Shown piece by piece: positions 34,259 to 46,107 of a stretch of DNA of 64,000 nt. The stretch is from contig CANQIF010000002.1 of assembly GCA_947623965.1 (NCBI GenBank), positions 62,001 through 126,000 of the forward strand, read 5' to 3'. The position numbers were made by a program, and so were the translations under genes. The stretch is from an uncultured Alistipes sp. (lineage in GTDB: Bacteria > Bacteroidota > Bacteroidia > Bacteroidales > Rikenellaceae). The notes under the pieces are model-generated. The model was not told the DNA's origin. It did not search any database and saw nothing but the letters and a program-made list of their open reading frames with translations. Within the stretch, counting starts at the first letter, position 1; every line of letters starts with the position of its first letter.

Positions 34259-35273
34259 ATGGAGTACAGAATATTAGGTTTGAGCGAGTTGAGAGTCTCC
34301 GCCGTGGGGCTGGGCTGCATGGGCATGAGCCACGCCTACGGCGCACCTGCCGACAAGGACGAAATGACGGAACTGCTCTCTGATGCCGTGGAGATGGGCT
34401 ATACCTTTTTCGACACGGCCGAGGTCTATGGCACGGCAGACCGCCCGCACGATAACGAGGAGTTGCTGGGGCGGGCCTTGCGACCGTTCCGCGACCGGGT
34501 CGTGCTGGCCACCAAATTCGGACTGACGTTCGACGATCCCCACGGCGCAGGGCCGCATGCGTTGATTCCCGATTCGCGTCCGGCGACCATCCGCCGCGCG
34601 GTCGAGGGGTCGCTCCGCTGTCTGCGCACAGACCGCATAGACCTCTACTACCAGCACCGCATCGACCCGAAAGTCGCACCCGAAGAGGTGGCCGGCGTAA
34701 TGGCCGACCTGATCCACGAGGGGAAAATCCTGCACTGGGGCATTTCGGAAGCCACGGAGGAGTATCTGCGTCGCGCCCATGCGGTATGTCCGGTCACGGC
34801 CGTGCAGAACCGCTACTCGATGATGGCCCGGTGGCACGAGGCGCTGTTTCCCGTGCTCGAAGAGCTAGGCGTGGGCTTCGTGGCTTTTTCGCCGCTGGCG
34901 AACGGGCTGCTGACCGACTGCTATACGGCCGACTCGACGTTCGATCCGGCGACAGACTACCGCGCCTCGATGCCCCAGTTCCGCCGGGAGAGTTTTGAGC
35001 GGAACCGCACGCTGTTCGAACTTATCGACCGCTTGGCGGAGGAGCATCGTGCTACGCCGTCGCAGATCGCGCTGGCGTGGACGATGAACAAACATCCGTG
35101 GATCGTGCCGATTCCCGGAACGCGCCATCTGTGCCGCCTCAAGGAGAATATCGGGGCTGCCGACATTCGTCTGACCGGCCGGACAGGTGCAGGCCGTAGA
35201 CGATGCCCTCGCGGCGATGCCGATGAGCGAAGTGTTCGGAGGATCGCCTGTAAAGAAAACAGACCATGATTGA
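34259..35273 (+). pseudogene. Aldo/keto reductase, frameshifted at the C-terminus
   Basis: AKR of the YhdN/IolS type without a signal peptide: MEYRILGLSELRVSAVGLGCMGMSHAYG, FFDTAEVYG, ATKFGL, YYQHRIDP, then IPGTRHLCRLKENIGAADIRLTG. At about 35177-35182 GGCCGGACAG has one base too many; with GGCGGACAG the frame reads GQVQAVDDALAAMPMSEVFGGSPVKKTDHD and stops at 35271-35273, overlapping the next ATG as expected in an operon. Unshifted, the protein ends 35269 with a basic nonsense tail and may still fold. Confidence 0.82.
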
Positions 35274-36362
35274 GAAAGTCATATCAACGGTAAAAAATCA
35301 GGCACTGCCGCTCAGCATGTTGTCCGGTGTCGCGGGATATATGTCGTTTCGCTTCATTCATGCGCTTGCTCCGCTTAAACCGTTGGCTGATTGGGCCGAA
35401 ACAACCCTGATGCCCGGACTGGTATTTATCATGCTCTTTACGACATTCTGCAAAGTCGACCCGAAAGAGATGCGGATTCAACGTTGGCACATCGTGGTAC
35501 TTGCGATTCAAACGATGACTTGCCTATGCGTCTCTTTGTTGCTCTACTTCTTTCCCGAATGCGAATATAGGATTGTATTGCAAGGGGCTCTGGTTTGTCT
35601 GATTGCGCCGACCGGCACGGCCGCCGCGGTCATAGCCGGACAACTGGGCGGAAATGAAACGACACTGACCACCTATACCATGATCAGCAATATGGCTTCC
35701 GCTGTGATGATACCGGCTATATTCCCGCTGGTAGAAGAACACTCGGCCGGTTCGTTCGTGCTACAGTTCCTGATTATTCTGCGGCATGTGTTCCCATTGT
35801 TGATTTGTCCGTTTCTTATGGCATGGGGCTGCGTGTGTTCTTGCCGAAAATTCATCGTGTCGTAGTTCATTTCTGCGGCAGTCTGGCGTTCTACCTGTGG
35901 GCTGTATCGCTCGCTATCGCTACGGGGCTGACATTGCGATCGATAGCGAATAGCCCGTTCGATGCGCATGTCATGTGCTTATTGGCAATGGCGGCTCTTA
36001 TCGCTTGTATTTGGCAATTCGGAACAGGGAAAGTCATCGGGCAACGCTACGATGACTACATTGCCTGCGGACAGGGATCGGGGCAAAAAAGTACGATCTT
36101 CGCCATTTGGATCGCTTTGACCTATCTTTCACCCGTAGTTTCCATCGCACCGAGTAGCTATATATTGTGGCAGAACTGTGTCAATTCATGGCAAATCTGT
36201 AAAAGACAAAAACGTCTCAAAAAACAATCATATGAAACCGAAAATAATTTGTCATATCATAAGTTCCGTCGATGGGCGGTTGCTCAACGACCGTTGGACG
36301 GAGCCGTTCGACGGCACGCCCACCTCGGCTCCTTTACAAGTCTATGCCGCCATCGGCCGTGA
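35266..36362 (+). pseudogene. BASS-family (bile acid:sodium symporter-like) membrane transporter, frameshifted
   Basis: Two overlapping frames give one polytopic protein. First part MIEKVISTVKNQALPLSML ... GALVCLIAPTGTAAAVIAGQLGGNETTLTTYTMISN; second part LRVFLPKIHRVVVHFCGSLAFYLWAVSLAIATG ... SSYILWQNCVNSWQ. At 35824-35827 GGGG needs a fifth G to join them. APTGTAAAVIAGQLGGN resembles the conserved core of BASS/NptA-like carriers. The second frame has no stop until 36362, which overlaps the reductase gene by about 130 nt, so the true end is probably also altered, near 36200-36230. Confidence 0.65.
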
Positions 36363-36954
36363 ACTGGACACGGATGCGTGGATGTTCGGAAAAAACACCG
36401 TCCGTGCGGTATTTTCGTATAAATGGGGTGTTACCGGACATGCTATACCGTCGGACTGCCCCGCCGTATTCGTTGGCGAACGCCGCTCGAAGCGGATGTT
36501 CATCGTAGCCGATCCGGAAGCCGATATCTACTTCACTTCTCTGGTTTTGAGGGGCGACAATATACTCGTCATCATAGGGCGGAATGTCACGGAAGAGTAT
36601 CTTGCCCATCTGCGCGAGAAGCGGATTTCCTATGTTATCGTCGATGATGCGACCGATTTACGGACCGGTCTCGAAATCGTCGGCCGCGAGTTCGGAATCC
36701 GATCCGTTTCGGTGCAGGGCGGCGGTATATTGAATGGTGCATTACTTGCAGACGGATTGATCGACGAATTGAGTCTGGTAATCTATCCCGGTATCGACGG
36801 GCTTTCGGGTGTGCCTTCCATCTTCGAGTATGTCGGCGGCGCGACCGATCGTCCGGCTGCGGGACAACATTTGTAGCTGCTCTCCGCTTCCGAACGGGAG
36901 TATGGAGTAATGTGGTTGCGTTATAAATTTCATAGAGAAAGCAACGATGAATAA
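36232..36954 (+). pseudogene. RibD C-terminal/dihydrofolate-reductase-like protein with an internal TAG
   Basis: MKPKIICHIISSVDGRLLNDRW ... ELDTDAWMFGKNTVR ... GDNILVIIGRNVTEEYLAHLREKRISYVIVDDATD ... SVQGGGILNGALLADGLIDELSLVIYPGIDG: the RibD-C/DHFR fold of NADPH-dependent reductases. TAG at 36874-36876 (after GQHL) is followed in frame by LLSASEREYGVMWLRYKFHRESNDE and TAA at 36952-36954, the normal C-terminal strand. Loss of the last 25 residues may or may not kill it. Overlaps the next gene's ATG (36947). Confidence 0.8.
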
Positions 36955-37983
36955 GATGCTATTGCAAACCATACTGCGCTTGGCTGTCTGTGCATGGCTT
37001 CCTGCTCGGATACGGAAGAAAATAGACTGACCTTGCCTCCGAATCAGGGACAGGAAGAACCCGAAACACCCGACCGTCCGCAAGACTATACGGGGCTGGT
37101 GAACAAAACCGAACCGGTTCCTGCCGTTTACGAACAGGAGGCGCGACACCGGGGCGAAGTAGTACGAATCGACTATGATACGCACGACTATGCCGAAGGT
37201 ACGGGTGCGGCACGCACGAATACGGCATACGTTTATCTGCTTTACGGATACGACGTGAATACGGACCGGCGCTACAATGTACTTTATTTCGTACACGGGC
37301 ATTACGGCACAGCGGCGACCGTATTCGAAGCCGAGAGCGGATTGTTGCGTAAACTGCTCGACCACATGACGGAAATCGGAGATATGGCTTCGACCATCGT
37401 AGTGTCACCGAGCTATAACTACGGAGAACCGACTGCCGACTATGCCGATGCGGATCCGTATTGCGAAGCACTGCCTGAGGAACTTGTAAACGACCTGATT
37501 CCCATTGTCGAGAGCCGTTACCGTACATACGCCGAAAGTACGGATGCTGCGGGTTTGGAGGCTTCGCGCGAGCATCGCGCTATCGGAGGTTTTTCGATGG
37601 GAGCCGTAACAACGTGGTACGCATTGGAGCATACGCTCTCCTGTTTCAAATACTTCATGCCTGTCAGTGCCGACTGCTGGTCGTTGGGACGCTTCGCCGG
37701 CATGAACCGTTCCGATGAAACAGCACGCTATCTTGCGGATATCGTCCGTCAATCGCCTTATGCAGGCAATGGATTTTATATTTGGGCAGCGAGCGGAACA
37801 GACGATTCTGCCTATCGCGAGACTTTGGTGCAGGTCGAGGCGATGGCTCGGCTTACGGATGTATTTCCGCTTTCCAGCCTCACTTTCCATGAGAAAGATG
37901 GCGCACGGCATGAGTATCGACCTATGGCGGAGTATCTCTACAATGCGTTGCCGTTTTTCTTTCCGAACAAATCGAATAACAAT
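36947..37983 (+). pseudogene. Esterase D-like lipoprotein, frameshifted in the signal peptide
   Basis: Start ATG 36947 gives MNKMLLQTIL; between about 36965 and 36990 a 1-nt loss shifts the frame to LGCLCMASCSDTEEN, a lipobox. The rest is an intact esterase: TAYVYLLYGYDVNTDRRYNVLYFVHGHYG and nucleophile motif GGFSMGAVTTWY (Ser), typical of surface feruloyl or acetyl-xylan esterases. The frame has no stop before the next gene's ATG at 37984 and reads straight into it (PNKSNNN-MNIYGHL), as if a stop such as TAG had become TCG. Confidence 0.72.
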
Positions 37984-39966
<1,983 letters not shown>

Positions 39967-39967
39967 A

Positions 39968-40837
39968 ATGAATATGAAACCCGGAATTTTCAAAAGTCTG
40001 GCGATTGCATTGTCGGCGGGCTTTGCAATCGCTTGCTCGGAAAGCAGCGGAAATGCCCCCGAACCGCAGCCGACCTATACGGTCACGGTATCGGCGACCG
40101 AAGGCGGAGCCGCTGCGGCGGATAAAAATACATGCAAGGAGGGCGAACGGGTAACCGTGACCGCAACGGCTAACGAAGGGTATCTTTTTACCGGATGGTA
40201 CGAAAACGACGAAACGGTTGCGACGGATGCCATTCATACGTTCGTCATGCCGGCAAGAAACGTCGTGTTACAAGCTCGTTTCGAGCAAGAAGCGGCTGTA
40301 CCTGCCACAGCGGAAGCTGTCGATTTGGGGCTGAGCGTAAAGTGGGCTTCGTGGAATGTCGGGGCATCAGCTCCCGAAGAGTTCGGCGGTCGCTACGGTT
40401 GGGCCGACCCGTCGGGCGAAAAGCGGACGACCGAACTCGACGACTATCCGAGTGCAACGCCGCCCGAGAACATCTGCGGTACGGAGTACGACATCGCCCG
40501 TGCACAATGGGGCGACGGATGGCGGCTGCCCTCGCAGGCCGAATTTCAGGAACTGGTCGATAACTGCACGTGGGAATGGACGGAAGTTAACGGTGTGACG
40601 GGACGGCGTGCAACCGCTCCGAACGGCAATTCGGTCTTTTTTCCGGCTGCGGCATCGCGCGACGGCGAAACCGTCTCGAATCAGGTCGGACAGCGCGGAT
40701 GCTACTGGAGCGGTACGCTCTATCCCGGCAACGATGCCCGCTACGCCTATTATTTCTATTTCTACGAAGGTAACCAACAGCCCGCACGCAACAGCCGCCG
40801 TTATATGGGTTATTCGGTGCGTCCGGTGAAAGATTAG
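39968..40837 (+). CDS. Lipoprotein with InlB-type repeat and FISUMP domain
   Basis: 289 residues: lipobox in LSAGFAIACSESS; one divergent InlB B-repeat-like unit (YTVTVSATEGGAAAADKNTCKEGERVTVTATANEGYLFTGWYENDE ... FVMPARNVVLQARF); then a Fibrobacter succinogenes major-paralogous-like domain (VDLGLSVKWASWNVGASAPEEFGGRYGWADP ... WRLPSQAEFQELVDNCTWEW ... YMGYSVRPVKD). Such proteins are surface-exposed and of unknown function. Intact, one base after the hydrolase stop. Confidence 0.85.
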   Translation: MNMKPGIFKSLAIALSAGFAIACSESSGNAPEPQPTYTVTVSATEGGAAAADKNTCKEGERVTVTATANEGYLFTGWYENDETVATDAIHTFVMPARNVVLQARFEQEAAVPATAEAVDLGLSVKWASWNVGASAPEEFGGRYGWADPSGEKRTTELDDYPSATPPENICGTEYDIARAQWGDGWRLPSQAEFQELVDNCTWEWTEVNGVTGRRATAPNGNSVFFPAAASRDGETVSNQVGQRGCYWSGTLYPGNDARYAYYFYFYEGNQQPARNSRRYMGYSVRPVKD

Positions 40838-40844
40838 GATAAAG

Positions 40845-42056
40845 ATGAAAAAGATCTTTGCATCATTTGTTTTGCCGCTTATCGTCAGTACCACCGCAAC
40901 GGGTTGCACCGACAGCGGCGATGCTGCTCCCGATGCCGGCATTCGGGTCGAGACCGCCGAAGTGACGGCCATCGCTTCCGACAACGCCCTTTCGGGTGGC
41001 CGTGTAATCGGCGAAACACAGACAATCATGGAGTTCGGCATCTGCTGGACGACGACCGACAATCCGACCATCGACGACAACCGTAGCGCCGGTGCGGGCG
41101 ATGCTGCTTCGTTCGCCTGCTACGCTACGGGGCTCGCGGCAAGTACATCTTACTATCTTCGGGCGTATGCCACGACCGCCGAAGGCACGGTGTATGGTCA
41201 GACGCGCCGGTTCACGACCCGTGCCGCTGCGGATGATGACACTCCTCCGGTCGCCGGGGATGACGACCAAAACCCGCTGGCTTCGACCATCTATCTGTGG
41301 CCGGAGGACAATATGGCGAAGGTCACGAACTATACGGGCAGTCAGGGTTCCTATCAGGTTCCGCCGTCGTTTCGTCCCCACATGAACTACTTTCCGGTGG
41401 CGGAAGGCAAGGAAGTAAAGGGCGCGGTGCTCGTGTGTGCGGGCGGGGCGTTCATGTTCCGCAGCGACCAGATGGAGGGAACGCCAGTCGCTCAATGGTT
41501 TGCCCGGCACGGTTATCAGGCATTTGTCGTGAACTACCGCGTGCAGCCCTACCGGATGGAGGAGGGCAGTCTTGATCTGGCGCGTGCCGTCCGCTTCGTC
41601 CGCCGCCACGCCGCCGACTACGGGATCGCCCCGGACGACATTGCTTCCGTGGGCTTCTCGGCCGGAGGTATTCTTTGCGGTGATGAAGCGCTCAATTTCG
41701 ACGGACTGGTAAACGGCACGGCACTCGCAGCCGACTACCGTCCCGATGCGCTCGACGAGGTGTCGGCCGACGTATGCACCATCGGCATGATCTACGCCTT
41801 CTACGGCCGGTTGAGCGTCGCCTCGACCGACGTGGAGAAGTTCCGGGCCGCCGGAATTCCGCCTACGTTCTTCGCCTACGGCACGCGCGACCCGTTCTAC
41901 CGCCAGTTCCAGCAGTGTGCCGATGCTGTGCGCGAAGCGGGTGTCGAAGTGGAACAGCACGAATACGAGGGACTGCCGCACGGCTTCGGCTATACCCACG
42001 AGGCGTGGATGGTCAGTTTCGACCGATGGATGACCGAAATCATGGCATACAATTAA
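40845..42056 (+). CDS. Lipoprotein alpha/beta hydrolase with N-terminal fibronectin-like domain
   Basis: 403 residues: lipobox TTATGC; a fibronectin-III-like domain about 30-128 (VETAEVTAIASDNALSGGRVIG ... YYLRAYATTAEGTVYGQTRRFTT); linker; then a BD-FAE-like hydrolase (GAVLVCAGGAFMFRSDQMEGTPVAQWFARHGYQAFVVNYR, nucleophile GFSAGG, acid/base FFAYGTRDPFY and HEYEGLPHGFGY). Probably an outer-surface ester hydrolase. Intact. Confidence 0.87.
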   Translation: MKKIFASFVLPLIVSTTATGCTDSGDAAPDAGIRVETAEVTAIASDNALSGGRVIGETQTIMEFGICWTTTDNPTIDDNRSAGAGDAASFACYATGLAASTSYYLRAYATTAEGTVYGQTRRFTTRAAADDDTPPVAGDDDQNPLASTIYLWPEDNMAKVTNYTGSQGSYQVPPSFRPHMNYFPVAEGKEVKGAVLVCAGGAFMFRSDQMEGTPVAQWFARHGYQAFVVNYRVQPYRMEEGSLDLARAVRFVRRHAADYGIAPDDIASVGFSAGGILCGDEALNFDGLVNGTALAADYRPDALDEVSADVCTIGMIYAFYGRLSVASTDVEKFRAAGIPPTFFAYGTRDPFYRQFQQCADAVREAGVEVEQHEYEGLPHGFGYTHEAWMVSFDRWMTEIMAYN

Positions 42057-42071
42057 AAACAAAAGATAATT

Positions 42072-42632
42072 ATGAAAACGAAATTGATGACCCTGCTCGC
42101 CGCCCTGCTGTGCTGGACGGGAGCTGATGCACAGACTGTATCCGGGAATGCCCGCACGGCAGAGAAGAAAATCCTTGTCGCCTATTTCAGTTGGGGCGGC
42201 AATACGCAGCATGTGGCGGAGCATATCGCTTCGCTCGCGGGCGGCACGCTGTTCCGCATCGAATCCGAGAAGCCGTATCCAGCCGAGTATCGCCCCTGCA
42301 CCGAAGAGGCGAAGGCCGAAAAGGAGGCGGATGCCCGTCCGGCTATTAAAGACAAGGTCGAAAACTGGGCGGAGTACGACACGATATTCATCGGCTGTCC
42401 CGTATGGTGGTGGACCGCTCCGATGATTATCAACACGTTCGCCGAAAGTTATGATTTCAACGGCAAGACCGTCGTACCGTTCTGCACCTACGCTTCGACC
42501 TATCGCGACGAGACGCTGGCGCGCATCGTCGAGCTGACCCTGGCAGCCGGACACCTCGAAGGGTTCGGTGCGGTGGACCGGAATACGAAAGGTATCGAGG
42601 AGTGGCTGAAAAAGATCGGAATAATTGAATAG
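42072..42632 (+). CDS. Exported flavodoxin
   Basis: 186 residues: signal peptide MKTKLMTLLAALLCWTGADAQ, then a complete flavodoxin with FMN loop KILVAYFSWGGNTQHVAEHI, TIFIGCPVWWWTAPMIINTFAESYDF and VPFCTYASTYRDETLARI. Flavodoxins carry one or two electrons on FMN. Export suggests that it works in the periplasm, where its electron donor is unclear. First of three consecutive flavodoxin genes; near copy of the broken one at 32362. Confidence 0.88.
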   Translation: MKTKLMTLLAALLCWTGADAQTVSGNARTAEKKILVAYFSWGGNTQHVAEHIASLAGGTLFRIESEKPYPAEYRPCTEEAKAEKEADARPAIKDKVENWAEYDTIFIGCPVWWWTAPMIINTFAESYDFNGKTVVPFCTYASTYRDETLARIVELTLAAGHLEGFGAVDRNTKGIEEWLKKIGIIE

Positions 42633-42648
42633 CCCAAGAAGCAATGAT

Positions 42649-43320
42649 ATGAAAAAGTGATTTTATACAGTCATATTACTGTCGTTTGCGTGTGGATTGA
42701 CAGTATCTTGTTCCGATAATGAACCGGATAGTGAAGGCAACAAAACAGACATGGAAGAGGTCGTTCCGGGGACGAATCACAAAATTCTCATTGCCTATTT
42801 CTCCGAGCCGCTTCCGGATGGCGTCGATGCCGTGACCTCGGCCAGCCGTGTACTCGTAAATGGGGATTTATACGGCAGTGTTCAGTATGTGGCTACCGTG
42901 ATTGGAGAGGCGACAGGCGGCGATATGGTACGCATCCAGACAGCGCAGCCCTATCCGGATAAATTCGACGATTTAGCGGAACAAGCGAATGGAGAGCGGC
43001 AAAACGACATTCATCCTGCGCTTGCCACGCAAATTAACAATTTCGATGACTATGATGTTGTTTTTGTAGGTTATCCGATTTGGTGGTATCAGATGCCTAT
43101 GGCCATGTATTCGTTCTTCGATAAGTTCGATTGCAACGGGAAGACCATCATTCCTTTCTCAACACATGGTGGAAGCGGCTGGTCTGGCACATTGGAAGAT
43201 ATTCGTGAGCTGGTTCCGAATGCTACGTTGGCAAAAGGGTACAGTATTTCCCGCAACAATACGGCAACTTCGAGAGACGGTATCCTGAACTGGTTGCAGG
43301 AAATCGGTCTGACAGAGTAA
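42649..43320 (+). pseudogene. Flavodoxin-family lipoprotein with TGA at codon 4
   Basis: ATG 42649 gives MKK, then TGA (42658-42660), then FYTVILLSFACGLTVSCSDNE: a lipoprotein signal interrupted by one stop, perhaps from TGG. The rest is whole: KILIAYFSEPLPDGVDAVTSASRV ... DVVFVGYPIWWYQMPMAMYSFFDKFD ... PFSTHGGSGWSGTLEDI. The FMN loop differs from its neighbours by an insertion. A TTG at 42697 is the best remaining start but would lose the signal peptide. Confidence 0.78.
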
Positions 43321-43345
43321 ATAAACCATCAAACGAAATTTATAT

Positions 43346-43945
43346 ATGAAGCATAAGTTGTTGGTATTATGTGGCCTGTCTGCAATATTGATTGCGTTGG
43401 CTGCGTGTTCGAAAGATAAAGGTTCCGATACTCCCTTATATCGGAATGACACAATTGAGTACGATGCAAATCGTAAAATTCTCATTGCCTATTTCAGTTG
43501 GGGCGGCAATACGCAACACTTGGCGGAGGAAATTGCGGATATGACTGGAGGTATGCTGTTTCGTATAGAAACAGTCAATCCCAATCCGTCTGACTACAAC
43601 GAGTGTACGGTGGTCGCACGGAACGAGTTGGATAACGGCATTCGCCCTGAGTTGAAAGGTTCGGTGGATAATCTTGATGATTACGATGTTATGTTTGTAG
43701 GTTGCCCGGTTTGGTGGCATACAGCACCGATGGCAATATGGTCATTCCTCGAAACTTCGGACTATGATTTCTCTGACAAGATTATCATTCCATTCTGTAC
43801 TTACGCTTCGACCTATCGGGAAGAGACACTTGCAAAGATTGTGGAACTTACGCCCGCTTCCTTACATTTACGAGGATTCGGTGCGACCGGAAGAAATACG
43901 AACGGAGTTGAGAATTGGCTGCGAACAATAAATATCATACGATAG
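43346..43945 (+). CDS. Flavodoxin-family lipoprotein
   Basis: 199 residues: lipobox LIALAAC, short spacer, then flavodoxin domain (KILIAYFSWGGNTQHLAEEIADMTGG, MFVGCPVWWHTAPMAIWSFLE, FCTYASTYREETLAKI). Intact. Visibly more AT-rich than the neighbouring genes, so possibly of different origin. Last gene before a perfect terminator. Confidence 0.87.
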   Translation: MKHKLLVLCGLSAILIALAACSKDKGSDTPLYRNDTIEYDANRKILIAYFSWGGNTQHLAEEIADMTGGMLFRIETVNPNPSDYNECTVVARNELDNGIRPELKGSVDNLDDYDVMFVGCPVWWHTAPMAIWSFLETSDYDFSDKIIIPFCTYASTYREETLAKIVELTPASLHLRGFGATGRNTNGVENWLRTINIIR

Positions 43946-43973
43946 AGAGTCGCAACTTTGTTAAAAACAACAT

Positions 43974-44010
43974 AACGTGCAATCGCAGTTGAAACGATTG
44001 CACGTTTATT
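43974..44010 (+). terminator. Terminator closing the plus-strand redox operon
   Basis: Perfect 12-bp stem AACGTGCAATCG/CGATTGCACGTT, 9-nt loop, then TATTTCTT. Confidence 0.85.
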
Positions 44011-44052
44011 TCTTAAAATATTCATATTTTTGCATCTGAGGAGTTAAACTGC

Positions 44053-44859
44053 ATGGAATATCGACACGACATAATAGTTGCCGACAGGCGGGGCATCGTA
44101 CCGACGGATTCCGAAGAGGAGTACCTGGCGCATCTGCTCTGTCTGGACGGTACGTGCCGTTACCGCTTCAACGAGCGGGATTTTGAGATGCGCGCCGGCG
44201 ACCTGTCGATCATCCGCAAGCGGAAAATGGTGGAGCGGATCGAACCGTCGGACGACTTCCGCTGCAAGATCATTTACGCGAGACCCGGATTCATTGAGCT
44301 ATGCACGCCACAGAGCAATTACGGCATGAAGGGTTCGCTGGCGCTGTTCCTCAATCCCGTGATGCACCTTACACCGGAGCAACAGATCGTCTGCCGGCGC
44401 GATTTCGAGCGGCTTGAAGAGCGTATCGCCGATACCGGACACCGCTTTTACAGCGAGACGCTCGTCAACGCCATGCAGGCGGCTATCCTCGACTTCTTCG
44501 ATTTTCATGCCCGCCTTTACGGCGAGAGCGACATCTCCACGCAGAACGCCTCCATCATGAACCGTTTTCTGAAGATGCTGGAAGCGGGAACTTACCGCGA
44601 ACATCGGGAGGTGTCCTATTACGCCGACTGTCTGTGCGTCTCGCCGAAATACCTCTCGGAGGTCTCCAAAAAGGTCAGCGGGTACGCCGCCAATTACTGG
44701 ATCAACCGCTATACGATCCTTGACATCACGCGCCTGCTCCGCGACAAATCGCTGACGTTCGTGCAGATCTCCGACATGTTCGGGTTCTCGTCGCCCGCCT
44801 ATTTCAGCCGCTACGTGCAACAGAATCTGGGTGTCAAACCGTCGGATTACAGAGAGTAG
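44053..44859 (+). CDS. AraC-family transcriptional regulator
   Basis: 268 residues: N-terminal cupin-like sensor (CRYRFNERDFEMRAGDLSIIRKRKMVERI) and C-terminal double HTH about 170-268 (YYADCLCVSPKYLSEVSKKVSGYAANYWINRYTILDITRLLRDKSLTFVQISDMFGFSSPAYFSRYVQQNLGVKPSDYRE). The likely local regulator of the redox/hydrolase island, judged by position only. A -7-like TATTTTTG lies at 44025-44032, 20 nt before the ATG. Confidence 0.93.
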   Translation: MEYRHDIIVADRRGIVPTDSEEEYLAHLLCLDGTCRYRFNERDFEMRAGDLSIIRKRKMVERIEPSDDFRCKIIYARPGFIELCTPQSNYGMKGSLALFLNPVMHLTPEQQIVCRRDFERLEERIADTGHRFYSETLVNAMQAAILDFFDFHARLYGESDISTQNASIMNRFLKMLEAGTYREHREVSYYADCLCVSPKYLSEVSKKVSGYAANYWINRYTILDITRLLRDKSLTFVQISDMFGFSSPAYFSRYVQQNLGVKPSDYRE

Positions 44860-44941
44860 CAGATTCTTATAAGTTCATACAATCGGTAAAAACTGTTGTT
44901 TTTGCCAATTTTTTTGTATCACAGTTTTAGAGTCTCGTCAT

Positions 44942-44949
44942 TATTTTTG
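44942..44949 (+). promoter_or_regulatory. -7-like element of the cupin-CMD operon
   Basis: TATTTTTG, 18 nt before the ATG at 44968. No TTG at the ideal spacing, so it may need an activator. Confidence 0.45.
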
Positions 44950-44967
44950 CAAAAAACGATAGGTAAT

Positions 44968-46107
44968 ATGTATTTCAAAAATTTATTTCTTACGGTCATG
45001 TTGTCCATATCGAGCGCTGCAACTTATGCACAAAGCGCAAATGCCTTCCGCCAGCCTTATCCGCTCGGCGAAAAAATATCTCCGAATCCCCATTTTACGG
45101 GCGAAGTATGGCTCGCACCGTTGAGCGAACACAGGGAACTGAATGTTCCGATGTTCAACGTTACCTTCGAGCCGGGTTGCCGCAATAGTTGGCATTTGCA
45201 CAAGGGTGGACAGATCCTGATTGCTACGGCAGGTATCGGTTATTATCAGGAGAAAGGACAGCCTGCCCGCCGGTTGTTTCCGGGCGATATCGTCGAAATC
45301 GCTCCCGATGTGGAGCATTGGCACGGTGCAGCGCCCGACAGTTGGTTCGCCCACGTGACTGTCGAGTGCAATCCGCAGACGAATGCAGCCCTCTGGCTCG
45401 ACCCCGTAAGTGACGAACAATACTGCGAAGCTACGGCTGAAGCAGAAAACCGCTATGCGGAAGCGAACAAGACATTGACCGCCCGTGAGCAGACCATCGT
45501 CGCAGTGGCATCCTATACGGGCAGAGGTGATCTGGAACATCTGAAACCGGCTCTCGCAGCGGCTTTGGAGGCCGGTATGACCGTTAATGAGGTGAACGAA
45601 GTGCTGATTCACGCCTACGCCTACTGCGGATTTCCGCGCAGCTTGCGGGCTATCCAGACGTTCATGCAGGTAGTGGATGAACGCAAAGCGAAAGGTATCG
45701 ACGATTCCGTCGGTCGGGAAGCGACGGTAAGAGAAGACAACTGCAGCCGTTACGAACGAGGACGCGACGTACTCGCCGAAATATCGGGTGTGCCGTCGGA
45801 TGCTCCGAAAGCAGGATATGCCGTATTCGCCCCGACTGTCGAACGGTTTTTGAAAGAGCATTTGTTCGCCGATATTTTCGAGCGCGACCTGCTGACTTAC
45901 AGGGAGCGGGAACTCGCTACGGTATCCGTTCTCGCCGGAGTGGGCGGTGTGGAGCCGATGGCATACGGACACATGTCGATCTGCCTGCATTTGGGCATCA
46001 CGGCTGAACAACTCTCGGCATTATTGAACATCGTGGAGACAAACCTCGGCAAAAGTTACTCGGAACCGCTTCGCAAAGTATTAACCCAACTTACAGTAAA
46101 AATATGA
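44968..46107 (+). CDS. Exported cupin fused to two carboxymuconolactone-decarboxylase-like domains
   Basis: 379 residues: signal peptide MYFKNLFLTVMLSISSAATYA; cupin about 40-130 (FEPGCRNSWHLHKGGQILIATAGIGYYQEKG ... GDIVEIAPDVEHWHG); then two CMD-type helical domains, about 150-240 (LTAREQTIVAVASYTGRGDLEHLKPALAAALEAGMTVNEVNEVLIHAYAYCGFPRSL) and about 270-375 (LTYRERELATVSVLAGVGGVEPMAYGHMSICLHLGITAEQL). The AhpD-type CxxC is absent, so peroxidase activity is unlikely. Role unknown; similar cupin-CMD proteins accompany AKRs and flavodoxins in other genomes. Overlaps the next gene (ATGA). Confidence 0.82.
   Translation: MYFKNLFLTVMLSISSAATYAQSANAFRQPYPLGEKISPNPHFTGEVWLAPLSEHRELNVPMFNVTFEPGCRNSWHLHKGGQILIATAGIGYYQEKGQPARRLFPGDIVEIAPDVEHWHGAAPDSWFAHVTVECNPQTNAALWLDPVSDEQYCEATAEAENRYAEANKTLTAREQTIVAVASYTGRGDLEHLKPALAAALEAGMTVNEVNEVLIHAYAYCGFPRSLRAIQTFMQVVDERKAKGIDDSVGREATVREDNCSRYERGRDVLAEISGVPSDAPKAGYAVFAPTVERFLKEHLFADIFERDLLTYRERELATVSVLAGVGGVEPMAYGHMSICLHLGITAEQLSALLNIVETNLGKSYSEPLRKVLTQLTVKI

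Noticed and set aside
42658..42660. TGA read as Trp (altered genetic code)
   Set aside because: TGA acts as a normal stop for many intact genes in the window.
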